A stretch of DNA of 14,388 nucleotides from an uncultured bacterium (GTDB taxonomy: Bacteria; Bacillota; Clostridia; Lachnospirales; Lachnospiraceae): contig CAMUHA010000075.1 of the NCBI GenBank assembly GCA_947088515.1, forward strand, positions 1 to 14,388. The letters run 5' to 3'. Positions within the stretch are counted from its first letter, which is position 1, and every line of letters starts with the position of its first letter. The translations under genes and the position numbers were made by a program. Below, piece by piece: positions 6,513 to 13,302 of the stretch. Below the pieces are notes generated by a model. It ran no database searches. It was not told the DNA's origin and saw only the letters and a program-made list of their open reading frames with translations.

Positions 6513-6541
6513 ATACCGCAGGGCTCTGCTTGCGATACTGC
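6513..6541 (-). repeat. REP-like palindromic repeat, copy nearest fbp
   Basis: A 29-nt element, nearly identical to 6586-6613 in the same orientation. Read on the minus strand it begins GCAGTATC and ends TGCGGTAT. GTATCGCA (6539-6532) pairs with TGCGGTAT (6520-6513) in an 8-bp stem with two wobble pairs. It lies 15 nt upstream of the fbp start codon, overlapping the region just before the ribosome-binding site. Confidence 0.7.
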
Positions 6542-6585
6542 ATCAATAGTCATTTTGGAAGTTTACTCCCAAACTTATACCCCAT

Positions 6586-6613
6586 ATACCGCAGGCTCTG
6601 CCTGTGATACTGC
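6586..6613 (-). repeat. REP-like palindromic repeat, copy nearest dapB
   Basis: Second copy of the element at 6513-6541, one base shorter. On the minus strand it folds as GTATC and CAGGC, loop AGA, then GCCTG and GGTAT, with one internal mismatch. The two copies differ at stem positions while still folding, which fits a selected structure. The 44 nt between copies contains a small stem (AAGTTT 6559-6564 with AAACTT 6571-6576). Confidence 0.7.
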
Positions 6614-6673
6614 TCAAATATGAAATGTGAAAAGAAAACTTAAAGTGTCCTGTCTGTTTTTGCTCCAGTTTTA

Positions 6674-7429
6674 TTATCCAATCACATGGCTCATATCATA
6701 TAATCCAGCTGGCTTACCCTTTAGAAATTTCGCCGCCTGAATCGCTCCTTTGCCAAATACAGCTTTAGAATATGCTGTATGGGAAAAAGTAATTACTTCA
6801 TCTGCCCCGGCAAAAATTACATCGTGGTCCCCCACAATCGTCCCGCCCCTCACTGCCGAAAAACCAATTTCCTTTTTCGGACGTTTTTCTCTTCTAGCAC
6901 TTCTGTCAAACACATATTCATATTCATTTCCAAGAGCCTCATTGACAGCATCTCCAAGAGATAAGGCTGTTCCGCTGGGAGCATCCACCTTCAGCCGGTG
7001 ATGTTTTTCCACAATTTCAATATCAAATCCAGCCGGTTCCAAAACCAATGCCGCTTCCTTTAACAGTTTCATTAGCATATTGATGCCCAAAGACATATTG
7101 GCAGACTTTAAAACCGCTACTTTTCCTGCAGCCTCTTCCACCTTTTCCAGCTGCTGCTGGCTAAGTCCTGTAGTACAAAGAACACAGGGAATCTGCTCCT
7201 TTATACAATAATCCAAAAGTCCATCTACGGCAAACGCAACGGAAAAGTCAATAACCACATCCCCTTTAACTGTGCACTCACTGATGTTTTTAAAAACAGG
7301 AAATGGATTTTTTCCCTCATCAAAGGCGTCCACACCTGCTACAACAGTTACAGAATCTTCATCTGCCACTAGCCCGGCAATGGTCTGGCCCATCTTTCCA
7401 TTGCATCCATGTAAAATTATATTTAACAT
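6674..7429 (-). CDS. dapB: 4-hydroxy-tetrahydrodipicolinate reductase
   Basis: DapB reduces the DapA product to tetrahydrodipicolinate with NAD(P)H in the diaminopimelate/lysine pathway. The 251-aa protein has the N-terminal dinucleotide-binding loop GCNGKMG (8-14), CTTGLS (85-90), and the family signature EKHHRLKVDAPSGTA (141-155) with catalytic H143/H144 and K147. The ending GLYDMSHV is typical. The start at 7429 is preceded by AGGAGAG. It lies 135 nt after dapA on the same strand with no obvious terminator between, so it should be read from the riboswitch-controlled dapA transcript. The 135-nt gap shows no further gene or clear structure. Confidence 0.98.
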   Translation of the reverse strand: MLNIILHGCNGKMGQTIAGLVADEDSVTVVAGVDAFDEGKNPFPVFKNISECTVKGDVVIDFSVAFAVDGLLDYCIKEQIPCVLCTTGLSQQQLEKVEEAAGKVAVLKSANMSLGINMLMKLLKEAALVLEPAGFDIEIVEKHHRLKVDAPSGTALSLGDAVNEALGNEYEYVFDRSARREKRPKKEIGFSAVRGGTIVGDHDVIFAGADEVITFSHTAYSKAVFGKGAIQAAKFLKGKPAGLYDMSHVIG

Positions 7430-7564
7430 AAATTCTCTCCTATTTTAAGTTCTGCCGCCGCCCACAAGCGCCATCCCAAACCAGGTAATTTAAGACCGCT
7501 TTATATCCTTGAATTTTCTGGGACTTCATATATATGGGCAGTATCTGTTTTGTGTTTACACTCC

Positions 7565-8449
7565 CTATAATATTCCGTAGTCTTCCATTGCTTTTTTTAA
7601 TTTTTCCGTATTTGCTTCTTCCATATCTGTAAGCGGCATCCGCAGGGAGCCCACTTCTTTTCCCATCAGATTAAGCGCCATCTTTACCGGAATGGGATTT
7701 ACTTCGCTAAAAAGCGCATTGCAAAGAGGTATCATACGAAGCTGCTCTGCACAGCTTCCAGCAATATCCCCTGCAAAAAACTTTGCACATATATCATGAG
7801 TTTGTCTGGGAGCTACATTAGAGCTTACCGAGATTACACCTTTTGCACCCAGTGCAAGAAGCGGTACAATCTGGTCATCATTTCCTGAATACAAATCTAC
7901 TTTTCCATCCGCTAAAGACATTAACTTTACAATCTGTGCAATATTTCCACTAGCTTCCTTGACGCCTACAATATTTTTCACATCTGTGCAGAGCCTTACC
8001 ACCGTTTCCGGCGCCACATTACATCCAGTACGGCTGGGCACATTATAAATAAGACATGGAATTTTTACAGAATCAGCAACTGTTTTATAATGTTTATAAA
8101 GTCCGTTTTGGGTAGCCTTATTATAATAGGGTGTAACGAGAAGAAGCGCATCTGCACCATATTTTTCTGCTTCTGTTGATAAATAGACCGCTGTTTCTGT
8201 GCAATTGGAGCCTGTTCCTGCCACCACGGGAATACGTCCTTTTACCTTGTCAATACAATACTTGATTACCTCTAAATGCTCTTCATGCGAAAGGGTGGAT
8301 GATTCTCCTGTGGTTCCACACACTATAATCGCATCTGTTCCACCTGCAATCTGGTCTTCAATCAGCTCTCCAAATTTCTCATAGTTTACATCTCCATTTG
8401 CCTTAAAGGGTGTAACAATTGCAACACCTGCACCTGTAAATACAGCCAT
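7565..8449 (-). CDS. dapA: 4-hydroxy-tetrahydrodipicolinate synthase
   Basis: DapA condenses pyruvate with aspartate semialdehyde, the first step committed to diaminopimelate and lysine. The 294-aa (beta/alpha)8 enzyme has the pyruvate-binding CGTTGESSTL segment (44-53), YNVPSRTG with Y135 and R140, and the Schiff-base lysine K164 in GVKEASGN. Length matches the family (about 290-300). The start at 8449 is fixed by AGGAGG and by alignment of MAVFTGAGVAIVTPF with normal DapA N-termini. The frame stays open to 8560, but that extension runs through the attenuator terminator and so cannot be coding. It is the first gene of a dapA-dapB unit controlled by an upstream lysine riboswitch. Confidence 0.98.
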   Translation of the reverse strand: MAVFTGAGVAIVTPFKANGDVNYEKFGELIEDQIAGGTDAIIVCGTTGESSTLSHEEHLEVIKYCIDKVKGRIPVVAGTGSNCTETAVYLSTEAEKYGADALLLVTPYYNKATQNGLYKHYKTVADSVKIPCLIYNVPSRTGCNVAPETVVRLCTDVKNIVGVKEASGNIAQIVKLMSLADGKVDLYSGNDDQIVPLLALGAKGVISVSSNVAPRQTHDICAKFFAGDIAGSCAEQLRMIPLCNALFSEVNPIPVKMALNLMGKEVGSLRMPLTDMEEANTEKLKKAMEDYGIL

Positions 8450-8495
8450 ATTTTCTCCTCCTATTTTTACTGTTACTGTTTTTAGTCCCACTGTT

Positions 8496-8527
8496 AAAAA
8501 AATAGCAGCCGTGGCATATCGACTACT
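8496..8527 (-). terminator. Riboswitch-controlled attenuator terminator before dapA
   Basis: On the minus strand, AGTAGTCG (8527-8520) pairs fully with CGGCTGCT (8511-8504), two pairs being wobbles, around an 8-nt loop. The sequence then runs into seven T (8502-8496). It lies between the lysine aptamer and the dapA ribosome-binding site, where the expression platform is expected. Lysine binding would favour this hairpin and stop transcription. Confidence 0.85.
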
Positions 8528-8544
8528 ACAATTACTGTTCATCG

Positions 8545-8710
8545 GATAGCGCAACATCAATTTTGATGACAGTCATACAGTTTTTCACTGTATGCCCAAG
8601 AATCCGGCTACAGGAATTCCAGACTCTTTCGGCGCTCTTCCCTTTCATCTTTCTTCCCCTGTGCCTGTCACATCCAAAAAATTACTCATAAATCACGCAA
8701 CCTCTATCTC
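8545..8710 (-). ncRNA. Lysine riboswitch (L-box) aptamer upstream of dapA
   Basis: Read from 8710 downward on the minus strand, the conserved landmarks of the lysine aptamer appear in order: GATAGAGGTTGCG at the 5' end, a loop with GAGTAA, the TTTGGATGTGA segment, GAAAGGG followed by AGCGCCGAAAG (around 8645-8624), a stem-loop CATACAGT/ACTGTATG (8594-8574), GACTGTCA, and the closing GTTGCGCTATC. GATAG (8708-8704) and CTATC (8549-8545) form P1. The layout closely matches the B. subtilis lysC leader as I remember it. With the promoter upstream and attenuator downstream it makes a complete OFF switch in which lysine represses dapA-dapB. The gene-free stretch 8450-8900 is thus accounted for: attenuator, aptamer, promoter and terminator, with nothing further seen at 8824-8900. 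Confidence 0.95.
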
Positions 8711-8770
8711 TTAATCCTATGAAATTATTATCACTCTTTCTTATATCTATTAGAAAAAGTATTTTTAATA

Positions 8771-8823
8771 TAAAAATATCATAGCACCATGCGAAAAAGC
8801 TGTCAACGCATAGATGCTATGAT
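8771..8823 (-). terminator. Terminator of the SSB-like gene, overlapping the dapA promoter
   Basis: On the minus strand, 8823-8807 (ATCATAGCATCTATGCG) pairs with 8793-8778 (CGCATGGTGCTATGAT): a long stem with a small internal mismatch and a 13-nt loop, followed at once by ATTTTTA (8777-8771). It lies 78 nt after the SSB-like gene stop, in the right orientation to end that transcript. Confidence 0.75.
8778..8806 (-). promoter_or_regulatory. Consensus promoter of the dapA-dapB transcript
   Basis: On the minus strand a perfect TTGACA (8806-8801) and TATGAT (8783-8778, 5/6) are separated by exactly 17 nt. The predicted start near 8771 leaves about 60 nt before the lysine aptamer. The -35 box falls in the loop and the -10 box in the descending arm of the terminator hairpin at 8778-8823. 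Confidence 0.88.
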
Positions 8824-8900
8824 TTCATGCTTTAAATTTTGCAAAAAATGCCCGGCATATTTCCCTGCTCTTAGAACACCTGACTATAACTGAAAAATAA

Positions 8901-9530
8901 TCATTCTTCCATAAGTTCAAGCTTGCTTACAGAAACTTCATAGGCAATTCTTTTTTCTGCATCTTCATCAGAAAGACGTTTCATGTACTCCCGACTTTGA
9001 ATTCTTCCCCAGATTTCACATCTGGTTCCCACTGAAAAATTGCTTGCAAACCGGGCATTTCTGCCCCAGCAGATACAAGGTATGTAATCACTCTTTCCAT
9101 AAGGTCTGTTCACCGCCAAAAGCAGGTCCGCAATTTCACGTCCAAGAGGTGTTTTCCGATAAATAGGTTCCTTACAGATATACCCATCCAGATAAATCTG
9201 GTTGGTTTTAGAACTTTCCGGTGTTTCATCCACAAATTCAATTTCTCTTGCAAATACGGAAAGCACCAGCCTGTTCTTGCGCTCTTCATGCCGGTTATAA
9301 GAACGGAACTGTCCCTGTACCATAATATTCAGCCCCTTATAATCCTCATCCACATTAATTAGACGCTCTGATACCATCAGCGGAATAATGTCGCTGGAAT
9401 CGCTTAATCTGGGCACATTAACATCTACCATATAAAAGCCTTCCCCGAATATCTCATGACTAAATGTGAAATCACTTACGATTTCTCCCATGATCACCAC
9501 CTGATTGTTTTCGATTACCTTATCTGTCAT
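8901..9530 (-). CDS. SSB-like protein with two tandem OB folds
   Basis: A 209-aa protein resembling single-stranded DNA-binding proteins but with an internal duplication. Repeat one (about 8-103) and repeat two (about 109-207) share one plan: NQVVIMGEIVSD/NQIYLDGYICKE at the first strands, DIIPLMVSER/DYIPCICWGR in the middle, and LNIMVQGQFRSYN/CEIWGRIQSREY later. That spacing is typical of OB folds of the SSB/PriB type. Ordinary bacterial SSB has one OB fold and an acidic tail ending in DDIPF; this protein ends KLELMEE with no such tail, so it probably does not recruit repair partners in the usual way. It may be a divergent SSB paralogue. The start follows GGGAGAA. It is divergent from typA and upstream of dapA, with a terminator after it. 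Confidence 0.8.
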   Translation of the reverse strand: MTDKVIENNQVVIMGEIVSDFTFSHEIFGEGFYMVDVNVPRLSDSSDIIPLMVSERLINVDEDYKGLNIMVQGQFRSYNRHEERKNRLVLSVFAREIEFVDETPESSKTNQIYLDGYICKEPIYRKTPLGREIADLLLAVNRPYGKSDYIPCICWGRNARFASNFSVGTRCEIWGRIQSREYMKRLSDEDAEKRIAYEVSVSKLELMEE

Positions 9531-9608
9531 TTTAGTTCTCCCTTCTTACTCTTTAAGAATTTTTTCCTGTCATGTATTACTATTTATATGAAAAAATCCT
9601 TTATATAG

Positions 9609-9639
9609 AACTGTCAGTTATCGCGCGGCTCCATAACTG
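9609..9639. promoter_or_regulatory. CAGTTAT inverted repeat in the ssb-typA divergent region
   Basis: CAGTTAT (9615-9621) and ATAACTG (9633-9639) are perfect 7-nt arms around an 11-nt GC-rich centre. A further AACTG at 9609-9613 makes an overlapping 5-nt palindrome with the left arm. It could be an operator for the SSB-like gene, about 80 nt from its start. No promoter for that gene could be placed with confidence. The rest of 9531-9722 shows nothing clear. Confidence 0.35.
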
Positions 9640-9722
9640 CAGAAAACAATCTATTTCTACTGCATGCCAATCCTTCCAGCTCCCAAAATCTGCTTAAATG
9701 CAGCAGGGTATAAATTTTTATA

Positions 9723-9752
9723 TTTACATGTTATATAAAATAGTGCTATACT
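9723..9752 (+). promoter_or_regulatory. Promoter of typA
   Basis: TTTACA (9723-9728, 5/6) and TATACT (9747-9752, 5/6) are separated by 18 nt. The predicted start near 9759 gives a leader of about 65 nt, ending in GAGGAG (9811-9816) before the ATG at 9824. Confidence 0.7.
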
Positions 9753-9823
9753 AAAGCGGATTGAAATAAAAAACGGTCTTTGATACTATAAGATACCGGC
9801 TGTTTTGTACGAGGAGTAAATTT

Positions 9824-11671
9824 ATGAGACAGAAACGAGAAAATGTCAGAAACATCGCCATCATCGCCCATGTAGACCATGGCAAAACAACTCTGGTGGA
9901 CGAACTGTTAAAGCAAAGTGGTGTATTCCGTGAAAATCAGGAAATTACCGAACGCATCATGGATTCCAACGATATTGAACGGGAACGTGGAATTACCATT
10001 CTTTCCAAAAATACTGCTGTTTCCTATAAAGGAACTAAAATCAACATTATTGATACTCCCGGACATGCTGACTTCGGCGGAGAGGTAGAGCGTGTTCTTA
10101 AAATGGTAAACGGTGTTATTCTGGTGGTGGATGCCTTTGAAGGCGCCATGCCCCAGACAAAATTTGTGCTCCGTAAAGCGCTGGAGCTTAAGCTGCCTGT
10201 TATTGTATGCGTAAACAAAATCGACCGCCCGGAGGCCCGTCCAAATGAAGTTGTAGATGAGGTTTTGGAGCTTTTTCTTGAATTAGATGCAGATGAAGCC
10301 CAGTTTGACTGCCCTTTCGTGTTTGCTTCCGCTAAAACCGGCACTGCCACTATGGACCTTCAAACACCAGGCACAACTATGGCTCCATTATTTGAAACCA
10401 TTCTCGATTATATTCCTGCTCCAGAAGGAGACCCGGATGCAGGCACCCAGATACTTATCAGCACCATTGATTATAACGAATATGTTGGCAGAATCGGCAT
10501 TGGTAAAGTGGACAACGGTTCTGTGCGAGTCAATCAGGAAGTAGTTATCGTCAACCACCATGACCCGGACAAACTTAGAAAAGTAAAGGTAAGCAAACTT
10601 TATGAATTTGATGGACTAAATAAGATAGGCGTCACACAAGCAGATACTGGTTCCATTGTGGCCATTTCTGGTATTTCCGATATTCGCATTGGAGATACCC
10701 TCTGCTCTCCCGAAGCCCCCATTCCTATTCCTTTCCAAAAAATCTCGGAGCCTACCATTGCCATGCACTTCATTGTCAATGATTCTCCTCTTGCCGGACA
10801 GGAAGGGAAATATGTCACCAGCCGCCATCTGCGCGAACGTCTCTTCCGTGAGTTAAATACTGATGTCTCTTTACGTGTGGAAGAAACAGATACAACAGAA
10901 GCTTTTAAGGTATCAGGGCGGGGCGAACTTCATCTGTCTGTGCTCATTGAAAATATGCGCCGGGAGGGATTTGAGTTTGCGGTAAGCAAGGCGGAAGTCT
11001 TATATAAAAATGACGAGAACGGCAAAAAGCTAGAACCTATGGAGCTTTGTTACATTGATGTGCCTGAGGAGTTTTCAGGCTCTGTCATTGAAAAGCTAAG
11101 TCAAAGAAAAGGGGAACTCCAGAGCATGGGAGCCGCTTCCGGCGGCTATATTCGGCTTGAATTTTCTATTCCATCCAGGGGACTGATTGGCTATCGGGGC
11201 GAATTTATGACAGATACCAAAGGAAATGGCATTATGAACAGTATTTTTGATGGCTATGGTCCTTACAAGGGAGATATCCAGTACCGTAAACAAGGGTCCC
11301 TGATTGCCTTTGAAGCTGGAGAAGCCATTACTTATGGTCTATACAATGCCCAGGAAAGAGGAACTCTTTTTATTGGTCCCGGTGAAAAAGTTTACTCTGG
11401 TATGGTTGTGGGGCAAAATGGAAAAGGAGACGACATTGAACTTAATGTATGTAAAAAGAAACAGCTCACCAATACCCGTTCGTCCAGTGCAGATGAAGCT
11501 CTCCGGCTTACGCCTCCCAAAATCCTTAGCCTGGAACAGGCCCTCGAATTTATAGACACCGATGAACTTTTGGAAGTAACTCCAAAGTCTTTAAGAATAC
11601 GTAAAAAAATTCTGGACCCCACCATGCGCAAGCGTGCTGCCATGCGGAACGCATCTCTTGCTCAAAACTGA
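9824..11671 (+). CDS. typA: Ribosome-associated translational GTPase TypA/BipA
   Basis: TypA/BipA is an EF-G-like GTPase that binds 70S ribosomes and affects ribosome assembly and stress or cold growth. At 615 aa it is full length. GTPase motifs: G1 AHVDHGKTT (15-23), switch I with DIERERGITI (50-59), G3 DTPGH (77-81) with H81, G4 NKID (131-134), and G5 SAKTG. Later segments match domain II, the EF-G-like domain III (RGELHLSVLIENMRREG), domain V (RGLIGYRGEFMTDTKG), and the BipA-specific C-terminal domain (NVCKKKQLTNTRSSSADEA), ending KKILDPTMRKRAAMR. It is monocistronic, with its own promoter and terminator, divergent from the SSB-like gene and convergent with mgtE. Confidence 0.98.
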   Translation: MRQKRENVRNIAIIAHVDHGKTTLVDELLKQSGVFRENQEITERIMDSNDIERERGITILSKNTAVSYKGTKINIIDTPGHADFGGEVERVLKMVNGVILVVDAFEGAMPQTKFVLRKALELKLPVIVCVNKIDRPEARPNEVVDEVLELFLELDADEAQFDCPFVFASAKTGTATMDLQTPGTTMAPLFETILDYIPAPEGDPDAGTQILISTIDYNEYVGRIGIGKVDNGSVRVNQEVVIVNHHDPDKLRKVKVSKLYEFDGLNKIGVTQADTGSIVAISGISDIRIGDTLCSPEAPIPIPFQKISEPTIAMHFIVNDSPLAGQEGKYVTSRHLRERLFRELNTDVSLRVEETDTTEAFKVSGRGELHLSVLIENMRREGFEFAVSKAEVLYKNDENGKKLEPMELCYIDVPEEFSGSVIEKLSQRKGELQSMGAASGGYIRLEFSIPSRGLIGYRGEFMTDTKGNGIMNSIFDGYGPYKGDIQYRKQGSLIAFEAGEAITYGLYNAQERGTLFIGPGEKVYSGMVVGQNGKGDDIELNVCKKKQLTNTRSSSADEALRLTPPKILSLEQALEFIDTDELLEVTPKSLRIRKKILDPTMRKRAAMRNASLAQN

Positions 11672-11695
11672 AAACAAAATCATTTCCCAAATACC

Positions 11696-11727
11696 AAACT
11701 CCGGCCAGAACCCTGACCGGAGTTTTT
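11696..11727. terminator. Intrinsic terminator after typA, possibly shared with mgtE
   Basis: AAACTCCGG (11696-11704) pairs with CCGGAGTTT (11717-11725). An inner CAG/CTG pairing extends the stem, and a T-run follows (11723-11727, then ATTTT). It lies 24 nt after the typA stop. On the minus strand the T-run is weaker, so use by mgtE is possible but less certain. Confidence 0.9.
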
Positions 11728-11792
11728 ATTTTCCACAAACAGTAAACTAACTTTTCTGCTTTGATATTTCATAATATAAAAATATGGCCATA

Positions 11793-13145
11793 CTATCCAA
11801 TAGGAAGCAGCCATGCCGCAACCTGGAAATATACCAGAAGGGACAGTACATCCACAATGGTTGTAATAAAGGGGCTTGCCATAACTGCCGGGTCAAACCC
11901 AATCTTTTTTGCAAGCAGGGGCAAAAGGCATCCCACCACTTTTGCAATTAAAACTGCTGCAACCAACGTAATACATACCACAAGCGCCACCATAATGCCT
12001 ACCTGGTCAAAAAACAGTAGTTTGAGAAAATTTGCAGCCGATAAAGTGATGCCGCAAAGCAATGCCACCCGAATTTCTTTCCATACCACCCGGAAACTGT
12101 CCCGAAACTCAATTTCTTTTAAGGACAGTCCGCGGATAATCGTAACACTTGCCTGTCCCCCCGCATTTCCTCCAGTATCCATAAGCATGGGGATATAGGC
12201 AATTAATACACCGTATGCCATCAGCGCTCCTTCAAACGCTGTCAGTATACTTCCCGTAAAAGCTGCCGATATCATCAAAAGCAGCAGCCATGGCATACGC
12301 TTCTTCCAGGTTTCGAACACACTTGTTTTCATATATGGCTTGTCTGATGGCACAATAGCAGCCATTTTTTCCATATCTTCCGTTGCCTCTTCCTGAAGAA
12401 TGTCTACCACATCATCCACGGTAATAATTCCCACAAGCCTCTTTTCATTGTCCACCACAGGCATAGCGGTAAAGTCATACTTCTGAAACTGCCTGGCAAC
12501 CTCTTCCTGGTCCATCATCGTATTGATATAAACCACATTTTCGTGCATGATATCACTGATTATTGCATCTCCCGGACTAATCAGCAGATATCGCAGAGCT
12601 ACTGTCCCCACCAACATTCTTTTGGCATTCAATACATAACAGATATTAATGGTTTCGCTGTCCATCCCCACCTTTCTTATGCGGGCAATGGCATCTTCTA
12701 TAGTCATGTTTTCCTTTAAATCCACATATTCCACTGTCATAATGCTTCCGGCAGAATCTTCTGGGTATCTAAGCAGCTGATTGATATCCCTTCTGGTTTC
12801 CGGGTTGGCATTGGCAAGCAGCTTTTTTACCACATTAGCAGGCATTTCCTCCAAAAGGTCTGTGGCATCATCCGCCATCAGATTATCTATAATGCCTGCT
12901 GCATCTTTTTCTGACAAGCTGGTTATGATAAACTGCTGACTGTCCACCTCCAAATAAGAAAAAACATCAGCTGCCATATCTTTGGACAAAATACGAAAAA
13001 TCTTCAGCAAATCCTCCTCGCCAAACTCGTCCATGACGGCTGCAAGGTCAGCAGTATTCATGGCTTCCATTCTCTGCCGGAGACTGGCATATTGCTTTGT
13101 TTCCAGCAATTCTCTTATAACTTCAAGCTCTCTAATCTCTTCCAT
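11793..13145 (-). CDS. mgtE: Mg2+ channel/transporter MgtE
   Basis: MgtE is a dimeric magnesium-gated Mg2+ channel in the cytoplasmic membrane. The 450-aa protein has the full set: an acidic superhelical N domain (about 1-130), two CBS domains (about 136-195 and 200-255) that sense cytosolic Mg2+, a connecting helix, and a C-terminal domain with about five membrane helices (283-450). The pore signature is intact: PMLMDTGGNAGGQ (319-331) and FDPAVMASPFITTIVD (417-432). D432 falls at the same number as the pore aspartate known from the Thermus thermophilus structure, itself about 450 aa. AGGAG lies 7 nt before the start at 13145; that site is inside a small upstream ORF. It converges with typA. 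Confidence 0.98.
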   Translation of the reverse strand: MEEIRELEVIRELLETKQYASLRQRMEAMNTADLAAVMDEFGEEDLLKIFRILSKDMAADVFSYLEVDSQQFIITSLSEKDAAGIIDNLMADDATDLLEEMPANVVKKLLANANPETRRDINQLLRYPEDSAGSIMTVEYVDLKENMTIEDAIARIRKVGMDSETINICYVLNAKRMLVGTVALRYLLISPGDAIISDIMHENVVYINTMMDQEEVARQFQKYDFTAMPVVDNEKRLVGIITVDDVVDILQEEATEDMEKMAAIVPSDKPYMKTSVFETWKKRMPWLLLLMISAAFTGSILTAFEGALMAYGVLIAYIPMLMDTGGNAGGQASVTIIRGLSLKEIEFRDSFRVVWKEIRVALLCGITLSAANFLKLLFFDQVGIMVALVVCITLVAAVLIAKVVGCLLPLLAKKIGFDPAVMASPFITTIVDVLSLLVYFQVAAWLLPIG

Positions 13146-13225
13146 GGCTCTTCTCCTTTATATGTGATTTTTATGCTCCGTTCATGAGGAGGAATATCTG
13201 CACTGCCTGCTGTACTCTTATTCAT
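13115..13225 (-). CDS. Candidate 36-aa leader peptide overlapping mgtE
   Basis: On the minus strand an ATG at 13225, preceded by AAAGGTGGTGG, opens a 36-codon frame that ends at TAA 13117-13115. That is 31 nt inside mgtE, in another frame. The peptide begins MNKSTAGSADIPPHERS and contains a Pro-Pro pair. The frame spans the mgtE ribosome-binding site, so translating it would pass ribosomes over the mgtE start. The Pro-Pro codons (CCTCCT, 13192-13187) are complementary to the mgtE AGGAG (13157-13153), so the leader could mask the site. This is unrecognised and could be chance. It is offered because of position, initiation signal and overlap. Confidence 0.4.
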   Translation of the reverse strand: MNKSTAGSADIPPHERSIKITYKGEEPWKRLESLKL

Positions 13226-13273
13226 AAAAACCACCACCTTTCAGAAGAATGCCTGTTGTCAGTTACCATTTTT

Positions 13274-13302
13274 ACTTTATCTTAAGGCGCTTTCTTTGTC
13301 AA
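13274..13302 (-). promoter_or_regulatory. Candidate promoter of mgtE
   Basis: On the minus strand a perfect TTGACA (13302-13297) and TAAAGT (13279-13274, 4/6) are 17 nt apart. The -35 box overlaps the TGA stop of the upstream yigZ-like gene (13301-13299). The predicted start near 13267 gives a leader of about 120 nt. No M-box (ykoK-type) magnesium riboswitch is recognised in it; the space is too short. Confidence 0.6.

Noticed and set aside
6499..6546. Longer fbp start at 6546
   Set aside because: The extra 16 codons lie within a palindromic repeat and the ribosome-binding site, and the ATG at 6498 has a well-spaced GGAGG.
6513..6613. CRISPR array
   Set aside because: Only two copies are present, each is itself palindromic throughout, the spacing is not array-like and no cas gene is nearby.
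8450..8560. N-terminal extension of dapA to an ATG at 8560
   Set aside because: The extension would run through the attenuator terminator into the aptamer end and does not resemble DapA. The ATG at 8449 has AGGAGG and the normal family N-terminus.
8843..8862. ATGCCCGGCAT near-palindrome between the SSB-like gene and its terminator
   Set aside because: The arms leave a one-base centre, too tight for an RNA hairpin, and there is no T-run; likely chance.
13146..13270. M-box magnesium riboswitch before mgtE
   Set aside because: The leader is only about 120 nt and the conserved M-box segments are not seen.
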